The notes under the pieces were generated by a model. That model was not told the origin of the DNA and ran no database searches. It was given only the letters and a program-made list of their open reading frames with translations. Source: Candidatus Neomicrothrix sp. UBA814 (GTDB lineage: Bacteria; Actinomycetota; Acidimicrobiia; Acidimicrobiales; Poriferisodalaceae). Taken from it: 64,000 nt of DNA. Positions 24,698 through 33,746 of the stretch are shown one piece after another (within the stretch, counting starts at the first letter, position 1; each line of letters opens with the position of its first letter). The position numbers and the translations under genes were made by a program. The stretch lies in the NCBI GenBank assembly GCA_002296525.1, contig DBIA01000017.1:372001-436000 (forward strand), read 5' to 3'.

Positions 24698-27376
24698 ATG
24701 GCGGTGTTTCAAAAACTTCTGCGCGCGGGCGAAGGCAAAAAGGTGCGAGCCCTCGAGTCTTTAGTGCCAGAAATCAACGCCGTCGAAAGCGACTATCAGA
24801 AACTTTCTGATGAGGAGCTACGAGCAAAAACAAATGACTTCAAGCTCGAAATAGACCGCGGTGCCGACCTTAATGACATACTCGTCGACGCCTTTGCCGT
24901 TACAAGAGAGGCAGCCCAACGAGTATTAGGGCAACGACATTACGACGTCCAGCTAATGGGTGGGGCTGCTCTTCACTTTGGTTGGGTAGCGGAAATGCGG
25001 ACGGGCGAGGGTAAGACACTCGTATCAACCCTTCCCGTCTACTTGAACGCCCTTTCTGGGCAAGGAGTCCATATCGTCACCGTCAACGACTACCTGGCAA
25101 CTCGCGACGCTGATTGGATGGGACGCGTTCACCGATTCCTCGGACTAGAGGTCGGGCTAGTTCTCTCAGGACAAACCGACCCAGAGATCAAACGACGCCA
25201 ATACGCAGCAGATATCACCTACGGCACAAATAACGAATTTGGCTTTGACTATCTCAGAGACAACATGGCGCCGTCGAAAGATCAACAAGTGCAGCGAGGA
25301 CACAACTTCTGCATCGTTGACGAAGTCGACTCAATCCTTATTGACGAAGCGCGAACACCGTTGATAATTAGCGGACGCTTAGCTGACGCTGCCAAGCTGT
25401 ACGGCCAATTCGCCCAGATAGCACGGACACTGACCCGCGACATTGACTACGAAGTCGAAGAAGACAAAAGAAACGTGGCGGTGCTGGAACCAGGCATTGA
25501 AAAAGTTGAGCGAGCTCTCAATATTGACAACCTGTACGACCAAGTTTCTTCGAACCTGGTCCATCAAATGAGTGCGGCGTTGAAGGCTAAAGAGTTGTAC
25601 CGCCGAGACCGCGACTACGTCGTACAAAACGGTGAGGTCCGAATCGTTGACGAATTTACAGGACGCATCCTTGATGGTCGACGCTGGAGCGAAGGTCTGC
25701 ACCAGGCAGTAGAGGCGAAAGAAGGAGTGAGTATAAAAGCGGAAAACCAGACGCTCGCGACTATCACCCTTCAAAATTACTTTCGGTTGTACAACAAGCT
25801 TGCAGGCATGACAGGTACCGCTACCACCGAAGCGGCCGAGTTCGGAAACACCTACGGACTCGACGTAGTGCCCGTTCCAACCCACCGACCAGTTAAACGC
25901 CAGGACCACGCAGACCTCATATACAAGACGGAAAACTCTAAAATCGAAGCTGTAGTTGACGACATCGAAGAACGACGAGCAACAGGACAACCCATCCTGG
26001 TAGGCACTGTGAGCGTCGAAAACAGCGAAAAGATCTCGCGTGCCTTAGACCAAAGGGGTATTACCCATAATGTCCTCAACGCCAAGGAACATAACCGAGA
26101 AGCAGAGATTGTTACCCAAGCCGGAAGACTAGGTGCCGTCACCGTCGCGACAAACATGGCCGGCCGAGGCGTAGATATTCTCCTTGGAGGTAATCCGGAG
26201 GGTCTGGCACGCGAAGACTTGTTCCGAGACGGAATGGACCCCGACGACCCGGCGAACGCGGCACACCTAGAAGCGCGAGTTGCCCACCATGAGCCGTCCT
26301 GCACTAACGAAGGCCAACAGGTTAAAGACGTCGGCGGGCTCTACGTCTTAGGAACTGAACGTCACGAATCTCGCCGCATTGATAACCAGCTACGAGGTCG
26401 GTCCGGTCGTCAAGGAGACCCAGGCGAAAGCCGTTTCTACCTTTCGTTAGAAGATGACCTCATGCGACTCTTTGCCACAGGGGCAATGAATTGGGTTATG
26501 GACCGAGCGCTCCCTGACGACACACCTATCGAAGCAAACATGGTGACCAAAGCAATCGAACGAGCTCAGAACACGGTTGAGCAAAAGAATGCAGAGGTTC
26601 GGAAAAATGTTCTTAAATACGACGAGGTAATGAACGAACAACGCAAAGTGATCTACGCCCGAAGATCACAGATTCTCAATGGAGAAGATCTACGAGAAGA
26701 ATCTCTGGAGTACATCGAATCTGCAGTAGCTCAGATAGTCGACCAGTTTTGCGGCGACGAAGACCGACTTGAGTGGGACCTCGAAGCGATTCACGCTGAG
26801 ACCAACAGCTACTGGCCCACTGAACTCACTGTTGACGGGATGCGACAACTTAACGATGTCACCACGCTCGAACAAGACATGGTTGACGACGCTGTTCGAC
26901 ACTTTGAAAAGAGAGAATCGGAACTCGGTGCATCAACTATGCGCGAGGTCGAACGCCAGGTTCTACTAAGAATCATCGATCAGCGTTGGCGCGAACATCT
27001 ATACGAGATGGATTATCTGCGGGAGGGAATTCACCTCCGAGGTATCGGCCAGAAGGACCCAGTTGCTGAATGGCAGCGTGAGGGATTCGACATGTTCTCG
27101 TCGATGCTCGAATCGGTGTATAGCGATTTTGTTAAGTATGCGATGCATGCTGAAGTAGTAATTGCTGATGGTCAACGAAGCGGCGACGGTTTGACCTACT
27201 CGTCATCTGACAGCAACCCCCAACTCAGCCCTGCGGCTGCGCCACCGAAATCCGTGGCTCCCAACCAAACAAGCAAACAAACACAAGTAGTTAAGACCGA
27301 AGAACAAAAAATCGGCCGCAACGATCCATGTCATTGTGGGTCCGGTAAGAAATTCAAACACTGCTGCGGACGCTGA
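24698..27376 (+). CDS. secA: Preprotein translocase ATPase SecA
   Basis: 892 residues. Motor of the Sec export pathway. Walker A MRTGEGKT, DEVDSILIDEARTPL (Walker B region), GTATTEAAEF, NMAGRGVDILLGG and RGRSGRQGDPG (helicase motif VI region) are all present. The C-terminal tail ends with CHCGSGKKFKHCC, the zinc-binding SecB/lipid-interacting motif. The ATG follows a TAGCCT box by 7 nt, so the mRNA is probably leaderless. Followed closely by prfB (15 bp). Confidence 0.98.
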   Translation: MAVFQKLLRAGEGKKVRALESLVPEINAVESDYQKLSDEELRAKTNDFKLEIDRGADLNDILVDAFAVTREAAQRVLGQRHYDVQLMGGAALHFGWVAEMRTGEGKTLVSTLPVYLNALSGQGVHIVTVNDYLATRDADWMGRVHRFLGLEVGLVLSGQTDPEIKRRQYAADITYGTNNEFGFDYLRDNMAPSKDQQVQRGHNFCIVDEVDSILIDEARTPLIISGRLADAAKLYGQFAQIARTLTRDIDYEVEEDKRNVAVLEPGIEKVERALNIDNLYDQVSSNLVHQMSAALKAKELYRRDRDYVVQNGEVRIVDEFTGRILDGRRWSEGLHQAVEAKEGVSIKAENQTLATITLQNYFRLYNKLAGMTGTATTEAAEFGNTYGLDVVPVPTHRPVKRQDHADLIYKTENSKIEAVVDDIEERRATGQPILVGTVSVENSEKISRALDQRGITHNVLNAKEHNREAEIVTQAGRLGAVTVATNMAGRGVDILLGGNPEGLAREDLFRDGMDPDDPANAAHLEARVAHHEPSCTNEGQQVKDVGGLYVLGTERHESRRIDNQLRGRSGRQGDPGESRFYLSLEDDLMRLFATGAMNWVMDRALPDDTPIEANMVTKAIERAQNTVEQKNAEVRKNVLKYDEVMNEQRKVIYARRSQILNGEDLREESLEYIESAVAQIVDQFCGDEDRLEWDLEAIHAETNSYWPTELTVDGMRQLNDVTTLEQDMVDDAVRHFEKRESELGASTMREVERQVLLRIIDQRWREHLYEMDYLREGIHLRGIGQKDPVAEWQREGFDMFSSMLESVYSDFVKYAMHAEVVIADGQRSGDGLTYSSSDSNPQLSPAAAPPKSVAPNQTSKQTQVVKTEEQKIGRNDPCHCGSGKKFKHCCGR

Positions 27377-27391
27377 GTATCGAGACCTCTA

Positions 27392-28507
27392 ATGTCAGAT
27401 AAATCCGAGACACTTGAAGAACTCGAACGTCGTGTAACTGAAGCGCACGTCTACCTCGGCATTGACCAGGCTCGCGAAGAAATGATGCAATTGGAGTCTC
27501 GAGCCGCAAGTCCCGACCTTTGGGATAATCCCGATGAGGCGCGAAATGTGACAGGTCGCTTAGCCAACCTTCGAGATGATATTGATCGATGGGAAAAGGT
27601 CCGCCGTGAATTAGACGACACCTCAACGTTGGAGCTTTTGGCGCGAGAAGAAGAAGATGAGTCGCTCGACGAGGAAATCGATACGGCTATCTCTTCGTTA
27701 GAAGACCAACTCGACGATATTGAACTTTTTGCGTTGTTCAACGGAGAACATGACGAGAATGACGCCGTGTGCGAGGTTCACTCGGGCGCAGGAGGAACAG
27801 ATGCTTGTGATTGGGCAGAAATGGTTCTGCGCATGTACCTCCGTTGGGCTGAAAATAAGGGATTCTCAGTAGAGATTCAAGAAGCGACAGATGGAGGAGA
27901 AGCTGGGATCAGTTCCGCAACGTTCATCGTGAAGGGCCGATTCGCATTCGGGTTTTTACAAGCGGAACGGGGTGTCCACAGACTGGTCAGGATTTCGCCA
28001 TTTGATGCTCAGGCGCGACGACATACAGCCTTTTGTTCTCTCTCTGTTGTTCCATTCTTCGATGAAGTATCTGATGAAGTCGTTATCGATGAAAAAGACT
28101 TGCGAATCGATACATACCGATCATCGGGGGCTGGAGGTCAGCACGTAAATGTGACCGACTCCGCGGTGCGCATCACTCATCTGCCGACTGGCACAGTTGT
28201 GGCCTGTCAAAACGAACGAAGCCAGCATCAAAATAAAGATCGAGCGATGCAGATGTTGGCTGCAAAGTTGGCTGACCTGCAGCGACAAGAACGAGAAGCG
28301 GAACTCACAGAATTAGCTGGGGAGCAACGTGACGTAGCTTGGGGAAGCCAAATTCGATCTTATGTCTTGCACCCCTATCAACAAGTCAAAGATCTGAGAT
28401 CTAACTTCGAAGTTGGCAATGTGGAAGCCGTACTCGACGGTGATGTTGATTCGTTGATGGAAGCGTTCCTCCAATGGCAGCGAAGCCAACGAGATTCGAA
28501 TATCTGA
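27392..28507 (+). CDS. prfB: Peptide chain release factor 2
   Basis: 371 residues. Recognises UGA and UAA stop codons and triggers peptidyl-tRNA hydrolysis. The SPF tripeptide of RF2 appears in RISPFDAQARRHT, and the catalytic GGQ lies in SSGAGGQHVNVTDS. The gene reads in one frame from the ATG, without the programmed +1 frameshift (in-frame UGA near codon 25) found in many other bacteria. Followed by ftsE after about 100 bp. Confidence 0.97.
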   Translation: MSDKSETLEELERRVTEAHVYLGIDQAREEMMQLESRAASPDLWDNPDEARNVTGRLANLRDDIDRWEKVRRELDDTSTLELLAREEEDESLDEEIDTAISSLEDQLDDIELFALFNGEHDENDAVCEVHSGAGGTDACDWAEMVLRMYLRWAENKGFSVEIQEATDGGEAGISSATFIVKGRFAFGFLQAERGVHRLVRISPFDAQARRHTAFCSLSVVPFFDEVSDEVVIDEKDLRIDTYRSSGAGGQHVNVTDSAVRITHLPTGTVVACQNERSQHQNKDRAMQMLAAKLADLQRQEREAELTELAGEQRDVAWGSQIRSYVLHPYQQVKDLRSNFEVGNVEAVLDGDVDSLMEAFLQWQRSQRDSNI

Positions 28508-28613
28508 AGGTATAGAGAAGCTTTCGCTCGCTGACGCGAAGAGAAAGTAATCCTGCCGTACTCTGGGGGATCTCGCCTAGGTCTCCACAACATTGCTGGC
28601 GAGCTACACGCCT

Positions 28614-29291
28614 ATGATTCGCCTCAACGACGTTACGAAAATTTATAAGGGCGAGACTCGCGCCATAGACGGCGTCAGTCTCAACATTGAGAAAGGTGAA
28701 TTCGTCTTTCTCGTTGGTGAATCAGGATCAGGTAAGTCGACGATGCTTCGCCTTTTCACTGCCGAAGAGCCGGTGACAGCAGGGCAGGTTCACGTAGCTG
28801 GGAAAGACTTGAGCCGAATCAATTCTTGGCGCGTTCCGTACCTTCGACGCAACATCGGCTCTGTGTTCCAGGACTTCAAGTTGCTTCCCCAAAAAACGGT
28901 CTATGAGAACGTTGCGTTTGCGCTTGAAGTCATAGGACGACCAAAAAATATTGTTACGACTCAAGTTCCGGCGATCTTGGAATTGGTGGGTCTTTCCCAC
29001 AAGCAGCAAAGTTTCCCTGACGAACTTTCCGGAGGTGAACAACAAAGGGTTTCGATAGCGCGAGCTTTTGTGAACCGACCGCTCATTCTTTTGGCCGATG
29101 AACCTACCGGAAATCTCGATCCGAATACTGCTCAAGAAATTATGCGATTGCTGGATCGAATTAATCGAACGGGCACCACAGTGGTTATGGCAACGCATGA
29201 TCAAACAATCGTGGATCAAATGCGCCGTCGAGTTGTTGCTTTGCGCTCAGGTCAAGTTGTTCGAGATGAACAACAGGGAGTGTACGGATAA
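28614..29291 (+). CDS. ftsE: Cell division ATP-binding protein FtsE
   Basis: 225 residues from the ATG at 28614; an in-frame TTG at 28593 would add 7 residues. ABC ATPase with Walker A GESGSGKST, signature LSGGEQQRVSIARA and Walker B LILLADEPTGNLDP. It partners FtsX at the septum and regulates cell-wall hydrolases during division. It ends 2 bp before ftsX. The prfB-ftsE-ftsX order is a common actinobacterial arrangement. Confidence 0.96.
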   Translation: MIRLNDVTKIYKGETRAIDGVSLNIEKGEFVFLVGESGSGKSTMLRLFTAEEPVTAGQVHVAGKDLSRINSWRVPYLRRNIGSVFQDFKLLPQKTVYENVAFALEVIGRPKNIVTTQVPAILELVGLSHKQQSFPDELSGGEQQRVSIARAFVNRPLILLADEPTGNLDPNTAQEIMRLLDRINRTGTTVVMATHDQTIVDQMRRRVVALRSGQVVRDEQQGVYG

Positions 29292-29293
29292 CG

Positions 29294-30199
29294 GTGCGGG
29301 GATTCGTAAACCGCGCTGGCTACTTTGCGAGGGAAACGTGGATCAACGTTCGTCGTAATCTCACCCTAACTGTCGCTGCGATACTGACGGTTGCAGTCGG
29401 AGTGATGCTCGTTGGTTTGGGTCTGATGGCCCGATATGCAAGCGCCAATGCGCTTGGTCGCTGGCAGGGCGGCGTCCAGTTCGAAATTTTCTTAGAGCCG
29501 AACATTGCTGGAGGGCAAATCGACGCGCTGGGTCAAGAACTCAGAAACCATCCCGATATAGAGCGAATCCAATTCATCACTCAGGATCAAGCCTTCAACT
29601 TGCTTGAAGACATGCTGTCGGATGAGCCGGAACTCCTAGCCGAGATTTCCGTTGAAAGTTTGCCGCCTTCCTATCGAGTTGTGCCCCGAGACGCCGAAGG
29701 AGAACTTATTGAATCGCTGGCAGCGCAGTTTCGACAACGCCCCGGCGTATATTCGGTCGAAACTGGCCGACAACAAGTAGACGCGATTCGAGAATGGTTT
29801 AACTCATTTAGGTGGATCGTTTTGTTGATGTCCATAGTTCTCGCTGCCGCTAGTGCGATGTTGATTTTCAACATGATTCGAGTTGCCATGTTCGCTCGTC
29901 GACGCGAGATAGAAGTGATGAAGTTAGTAGGTGCTACCAATAGCTTCATTCGATTACCCTTTATTTTGGAAGGAATGCTGCACGGTCTAGCGGGCGGTCT
30001 TGTTGGAGCAGCAGCCGCCGCCGTTTTGCGTAACCACGTCGAAGAACTTTTCGGGCGTTCCGAAATTCTCGCGTTCTTTAGGTCGTTCACTGTTACATCA
30101 GGACAGTTCACTACCGCGACACTGGCGACTATTTTCATGGGGGTCATTGTCGGAGCTCTCGGTTCAGCATTCGCAGCTGGACGCTTTTTAGATGTTTGA
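29294..30199 (+). CDS. ftsX: Cell division protein FtsX
   Basis: 301 residues from a GTG. Membrane partner of FtsE. One N-terminal helix (LTVAAILTVAVGVMLVGL) is followed by an extracytoplasmic domain (about 60-165) with the usual QFEIFLEP and FNLLEDML parts. Three further helices follow (about 175-195, 225-245, 270-295), the four-helix FtsX topology. REIEVMKLVGATNSFIR is the conserved cytoplasmic loop. The stop lies inside the next gene (8-bp overlap). Confidence 0.95.
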   Translation: MRGFVNRAGYFARETWINVRRNLTLTVAAILTVAVGVMLVGLGLMARYASANALGRWQGGVQFEIFLEPNIAGGQIDALGQELRNHPDIERIQFITQDQAFNLLEDMLSDEPELLAEISVESLPPSYRVVPRDAEGELIESLAAQFRQRPGVYSVETGRQQVDAIREWFNSFRWIVLLMSIVLAAASAMLIFNMIRVAMFARRREIEVMKLVGATNSFIRLPFILEGMLHGLAGGLVGAAAAAVLRNHVEELFGRSEILAFFRSFTVTSGQFTTATLATIFMGVIVGALGSAFAAGRFLDV

Positions 30200-30575
30200 C
30201 GACCGTAATGATTTGAACGAAATCTTTTGTTACGGAACGCTTCTACCTGGTGAGGAGCGCTGGCAGTTTTTGGCCCCATTCGTTGTGGCGTACGAACCTG
30301 ATCAAGTAAGCGGGCGTATTTACGACACAGGACTCGGGTACCCGGCCGCTCTATTTGACCGCGTAGGAATTATTCACGGATTTCGCTTCCGTCTAGACCC
30401 TGCACAGCTACTAGATGCGCTGTCGCTACTGGATGAAATTGAAGGTGCGGTCGAGGGCTTGTACCACCGAGTTCAAGTCACAACAGCAATGGGCGCCCAA
30501 GTTCACGCTTACCAATATGGAGGAACTCCCGAGGGACTTGTCGACATTCCTGAAGGCAACTGGCTCACTCGGTAA
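30192..30575 (+). CDS. Gamma-glutamylcyclotransferase (AIG2-like) family protein
   Basis: 127 residues. It begins NEIFCYGTLLPGEERW, the Y-G-T-L substrate-pocket motif of the GGCT/AIG2 fold, and has the acid region SLLDEIEGAVEGLYHR where the catalytic glutamate normally sits. Family members release 5-oxoproline from gamma-glutamyl amines or peptides, but many bacterial ones have unknown substrates. It overlaps ftsX by 8 bp, so it is translated with the division operon. Confidence 0.8.
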   Translation: MFDDRNDLNEIFCYGTLLPGEERWQFLAPFVVAYEPDQVSGRIYDTGLGYPAALFDRVGIIHGFRFRLDPAQLLDALSLLDEIEGAVEGLYHRVQVTTAMGAQVHAYQYGGTPEGLVDIPEGNWLTR

Positions 30576-30638
30576 CTGGGCGAGTTACAGTGTTCGGCGC
30601 TATGCGAAACACACTATTCGAGCGGTCAAAGGAAATCG

Positions 30639-31541
30639 ATGCCTGAATTCAATACCCTCCAGTACCAAGTCGTTGACCATGTTCTGACGTTGACCATGAA
30701 TCGGCCAGAACGACTCAACGCGTTCAACAGCGAAATGCAACGCGAGTTTCTTGAAGCTCTTGATCACGCGGATCAGGATGATGAAATTCGAGCCGTGATC
30801 GTGACTGGTGAGGGGCGAGGATTTTGCGCTGGCGCTGATCTAGCTCGAGGTGCTGAAACTTTCGACTACGACAATCAGGACAGCGATGCGCAAGCGGAAC
30901 GTGCATCAAATGAAGGAAGACAAGAAGGCGAGAACTCCTGGCTGCGTGACGGTGGGGGACTGCTTTCGCTTCGGATCTACGAATTTAACAAACCAATTAT
31001 TGCGGCGATCAATGGACCAGCTGTCGGGGTCGGAATCACAATGACATTGCCCATGGACATACGCATGGCCTCCAGCGCAGCCCGGATCGGATTCGTGTTC
31101 AGTCGGCGCGGTATTGTGCCCGAAGCATGCTCCTCATATTTCCTCCCTCGGGCGGTTGGAGTCAGCAAAGCTCTCGAATGGGCTTACAGTGGCAGGGTGT
31201 TTGACGCGCAGGAAGCCCACGAGGCGGGGTTGGTTCGTAGTATCCACGAGCCAGAGGAATTGCTTCCAGCTGCGCGTGCGGTCGCTTTGGAGATAGCAGA
31301 AAACACGTCGGCTGTTTCTGTGACCATGATCCGTCACATGATGTGGCGAATGCTGGGCGCAGACCACCCTATGGAAGCTCACAAGATTGACAGCAGAGGC
31401 ATCTACCACCTTGGTCAGGGAGCTGACGCCCATGAGGGAGTAGTTTCGTTTCTAGAGAAACGGCCAGCGGCGTTCACGCTGAAAACGAGCGAGGATATGC
31501 CCGAATTTTTCCCTTGGTGGGACGAACGACATTTCGAGTGA
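30639..31541 (+). CDS. Enoyl-CoA hydratase/isomerase family protein
   Basis: 300 residues, slightly longer than a usual crotonase (about 260) through an acidic insert after GADLARG. Oxyanion-hole segments GEGRGFCAGADL and NGPAVGVGITMTL are present. The active-site stretch reads SRRGIVPEACSSYFLPR with a Glu in the P-E position, more like isomerase or broad-substrate members than the classical hydratase. AAAGGAAA precedes the ATG. Acts on an acyl-CoA in beta-oxidation-type catabolism; substrate unknown. It opens the metabolic block after the division genes. Confidence 0.85.
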   Translation: MPEFNTLQYQVVDHVLTLTMNRPERLNAFNSEMQREFLEALDHADQDDEIRAVIVTGEGRGFCAGADLARGAETFDYDNQDSDAQAERASNEGRQEGENSWLRDGGGLLSLRIYEFNKPIIAAINGPAVGVGITMTLPMDIRMASSAARIGFVFSRRGIVPEACSSYFLPRAVGVSKALEWAYSGRVFDAQEAHEAGLVRSIHEPEELLPAARAVALEIAENTSAVSVTMIRHMMWRMLGADHPMEAHKIDSRGIYHLGQGADAHEGVVSFLEKRPAAFTLKTSEDMPEFFPWWDERHFE

Positions 31542-31564
31542 CTTCGCGCGCTCTTCAATTCATC

Positions 31565-31570
31565 TAGTTT
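31565..31570 (+). promoter_or_regulatory. Predicted -10 box of the MBL hydrolase gene (leaderless type)
   Basis: TAGTTT lies 6 nt before the ATG at 31577, and no Shine-Dalgarno is present. Confidence 0.4.
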
Positions 31571-31576
31571 GGCTTA

Positions 31577-32905
31577 ATGACTGAACATGTTTTGGATCTC
31601 TCTGCGCGCTTTATCGACAGCGGGCGTGCAGATGGCCCTCCCAACCGGGTTTCGCATGAACTCAGTGAGCTAACGGATGGCGTAGCGCTCGTTGAGGCCT
31701 TTAGTCACGTGGTGACTGTGAGAACTGACGATGGACTTGTGGCTTTTGATTCGAGTGGCCCAGGGAGCGGTAGCCGGGTTCTTGAGAGTTTGCGACGGTG
31801 GAATACGGACCCAATTCACACTCTTATCTATACGCACGGTCATATCGACCATGTTGGCGGCAGCAGCGCCGTAGCGGAGGAAGCGAGACAGAAGGGCCGT
31901 CCGCTACCGCAGGTAGTTGGCCACGCAAATTTACCCTTACGTATGGATCGCTACCGAGCTACGAACGGTTACAACAAAGTCATCAATGCTCGACAGTTCG
32001 GCGGACTGCCGGTTTCCAGCCTTAAAGGGAAAGCCGGTAATCGGCCTTTCGTACCCGACGGCACTTTGGACGTCAACATGGAGTACGAGCAGACGATGTC
32101 GTTAGAGGTTGGTGGCGTAGGCTTCGAACTTCACCATGCAAAAGGTGAAACAGACGATCACACGTGGACCTGGATACCCCGATACAAGATGATTTCGGCG
32201 GGTGATCAGTTCATATGGAACTTCCCGAACTGTGGTAACCCACAGAAAGTTCAGAGATACCCACTGGAATGGGCGAGATCATTGCGGGAAATGATGAGTA
32301 CCGACGTCGAGCTCTTTGTCCCGGCCCATGGCCTGCCTATCTCAGGTCACGCTCGCATTCTTTCCTGTCTAGAGGTGGTTGCTTCAACTCTTGAGCGATT
32401 GGTCGAAGACGTCGTATCAGCGATGAACGCAGGAGCAACACTCGATGACATTGTCTCGTCTGTTGTTGTTGACCCCGCGGTGCTTGAGCTTCCCTATTTG
32501 CGTCCAATGTACGACGAACCGGAGTTTGTGATTCGTAACATATGGCGCCTCTACGGAGGCTGGTGGGATGGCAAACCTTCGCGACTCAAGCCCGCTAGTG
32601 ATGTTGCTCTAGCCAAAGTTGTTGCTGAAATGGCGGGAGGCCCCTCTAATCTCGCACGAAGAGCTCGTCAATTGGCCGATGCAGGCGATTTCCGAGTCGC
32701 ATGTCATCTAATCGATATGGCTAGCGACTCGGAACCCGCTTCTCAGGAGATTCATGAAATCCGAGCGTCCATCTATATGGACCGACGGGCTGATGAGTCG
32801 TCATTGATGGCAAAAGGAATCTTTGAATCCGCTGCTAATGAATCGCAACAATTGTTAGGTCATGAAATCGAACCCGGAAGAAGCGCCTTGTCGCTAGAGC
32901 CGTGA
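31577..32905 (+). CDS. MBL-fold hydrolase with alkyl-sulfatase dimerisation domain
   Basis: 442 residues. The metallo-beta-lactamase core has THGHIDHVGG (HxHxDH zinc motif) and DQFIWNFPNC. The C-terminal half contains IRNIWRLYGGWWDGKPSRL, which matches the dimerisation domain of SdsA1-type alkyl sulfatases. It may cleave alkyl sulfate esters or a related ester; no signal peptide is evident, so it is probably cytoplasmic. The stop overlaps the next GTG (GTGA), coupling it to a PrmA-like methyltransferase. Confidence 0.82.
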   Translation: MTEHVLDLSARFIDSGRADGPPNRVSHELSELTDGVALVEAFSHVVTVRTDDGLVAFDSSGPGSGSRVLESLRRWNTDPIHTLIYTHGHIDHVGGSSAVAEEARQKGRPLPQVVGHANLPLRMDRYRATNGYNKVINARQFGGLPVSSLKGKAGNRPFVPDGTLDVNMEYEQTMSLEVGGVGFELHHAKGETDDHTWTWIPRYKMISAGDQFIWNFPNCGNPQKVQRYPLEWARSLREMMSTDVELFVPAHGLPISGHARILSCLEVVASTLERLVEDVVSAMNAGATLDDIVSSVVVDPAVLELPYLRPMYDEPEFVIRNIWRLYGGWWDGKPSRLKPASDVALAKVVAEMAGGPSNLARRARQLADAGDFRVACHLIDMASDSEPASQEIHEIRASIYMDRRADESSLMAKGIFESAANESQQLLGHEIEPGRSALSLEP

Positions 32906-33702
32906 AGGGCAAGGTTCTTGTTGCAGCTGATGCAATTTCGCGTTCGGAAGTGGAGAACATTCTCGGACCGACAGAGTGGGTTCAACTGCGTAACAATCGC
33001 TGGGTAGCGACCTATGGCGCGGAAAGCGAAGACGCTGCTTTAAAGACTGTTGCTGATTTACGCGACGCCCAATTTGTGGCAGTTGCGGGCCCGCCAGACA
33101 GTGCGCGAGCAGTTGCGTGGACGAAGTGGAATAGCCCCATACCAGTGGGACAGAACGCAGAAGTTTGCTTCCCCTGGGTGGCTTCTAACGCCGAGCTTGT
33201 GATTGAGATAGATCCGGGGGTTGGTTTTGGGCGTGGAGACCATCCATCAACCCGACTGCTTCTGGAAGAACTTGCATTGCGAATTTCGGGTGGCGAATCG
33301 GTACTCGATGTCGGGTGCGGATCTGGAATTTTAGCTATAGCAGCTGTGCGATTTGGTGCTGCTCGATCCATAGGAATTGATATCAACAAAGCTGGTTTAC
33401 TGGCAGCGGTCGCTAACGCGCGGCGCAACGAAGTCACAGACATAACCCATTTCGCTCCAACAACGTTGGACCAATTGACACAACAGTTTGATGTGGTGGT
33501 CGCCAATATCCACGATCAAATATTGCGTGAACTGGCTAGCGACCTTGTGGCGCGTTTGAAACCAACGGGCTGGATTGGGCTTAGCGGTGTCTCCCCAGGA
33601 CAAATTTCGCGCCTCGTTGCGGCGTTCCCGGGGGTTGCATTTGAGCCCGTAAAAGAGATGGAGGAGTGGAATGCACTGATTGGACAGTTAATTATCGAAT
33701 AG
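32902..33702 (+). CDS. prmA: Ribosomal protein L11 methyltransferase-like protein
   Basis: 266 residues from GTG. It carries the PrmA pattern: PGVGFGRGDHPST (usual GTGxHPTT), then SAM motif I VLDVGCGSGILAIAA, motif II IGIDINKAG, and motif IV VVVANIHDQILREL. PrmA trimethylates ribosomal protein L11. The N-terminal domain is short and divergent, so a different protein substrate is possible. Coupled to the upstream MBL hydrolase, which is not a usual prmA neighbour. Confidence 0.75.
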   Translation: MKGKVLVAADAISRSEVENILGPTEWVQLRNNRWVATYGAESEDAALKTVADLRDAQFVAVAGPPDSARAVAWTKWNSPIPVGQNAEVCFPWVASNAELVIEIDPGVGFGRGDHPSTRLLLEELALRISGGESVLDVGCGSGILAIAAVRFGAARSIGIDINKAGLLAAVANARRNEVTDITHFAPTTLDQLTQQFDVVVANIHDQILRELASDLVARLKPTGWIGLSGVSPGQISRLVAAFPGVAFEPVKEMEEWNALIGQLIIE

Positions 33703-33746
33703 CCTTAAGATATTCGGCCATCGGACCTCAAAGGTTGGAGAAACAA

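Noticed and set aside
25379..25990. 203-codon minus-strand open frame
   Set aside because: Lies fully inside secA in antisense; Phe/Val/Ser-rich composition typical of reverse-strand artefacts.
27392..27500. Programmed frameshift in prfB
   Set aside because: Looked for an in-frame UGA near codon 25; the gene reads through in one frame.
28518..28550. Hairpin TTCGC-loop-GCGAA after prfB as a terminator
   Set aside because: Only 5 bp of perfect stem, no T-tract, and likely read-through to ftsE; too weak to list.
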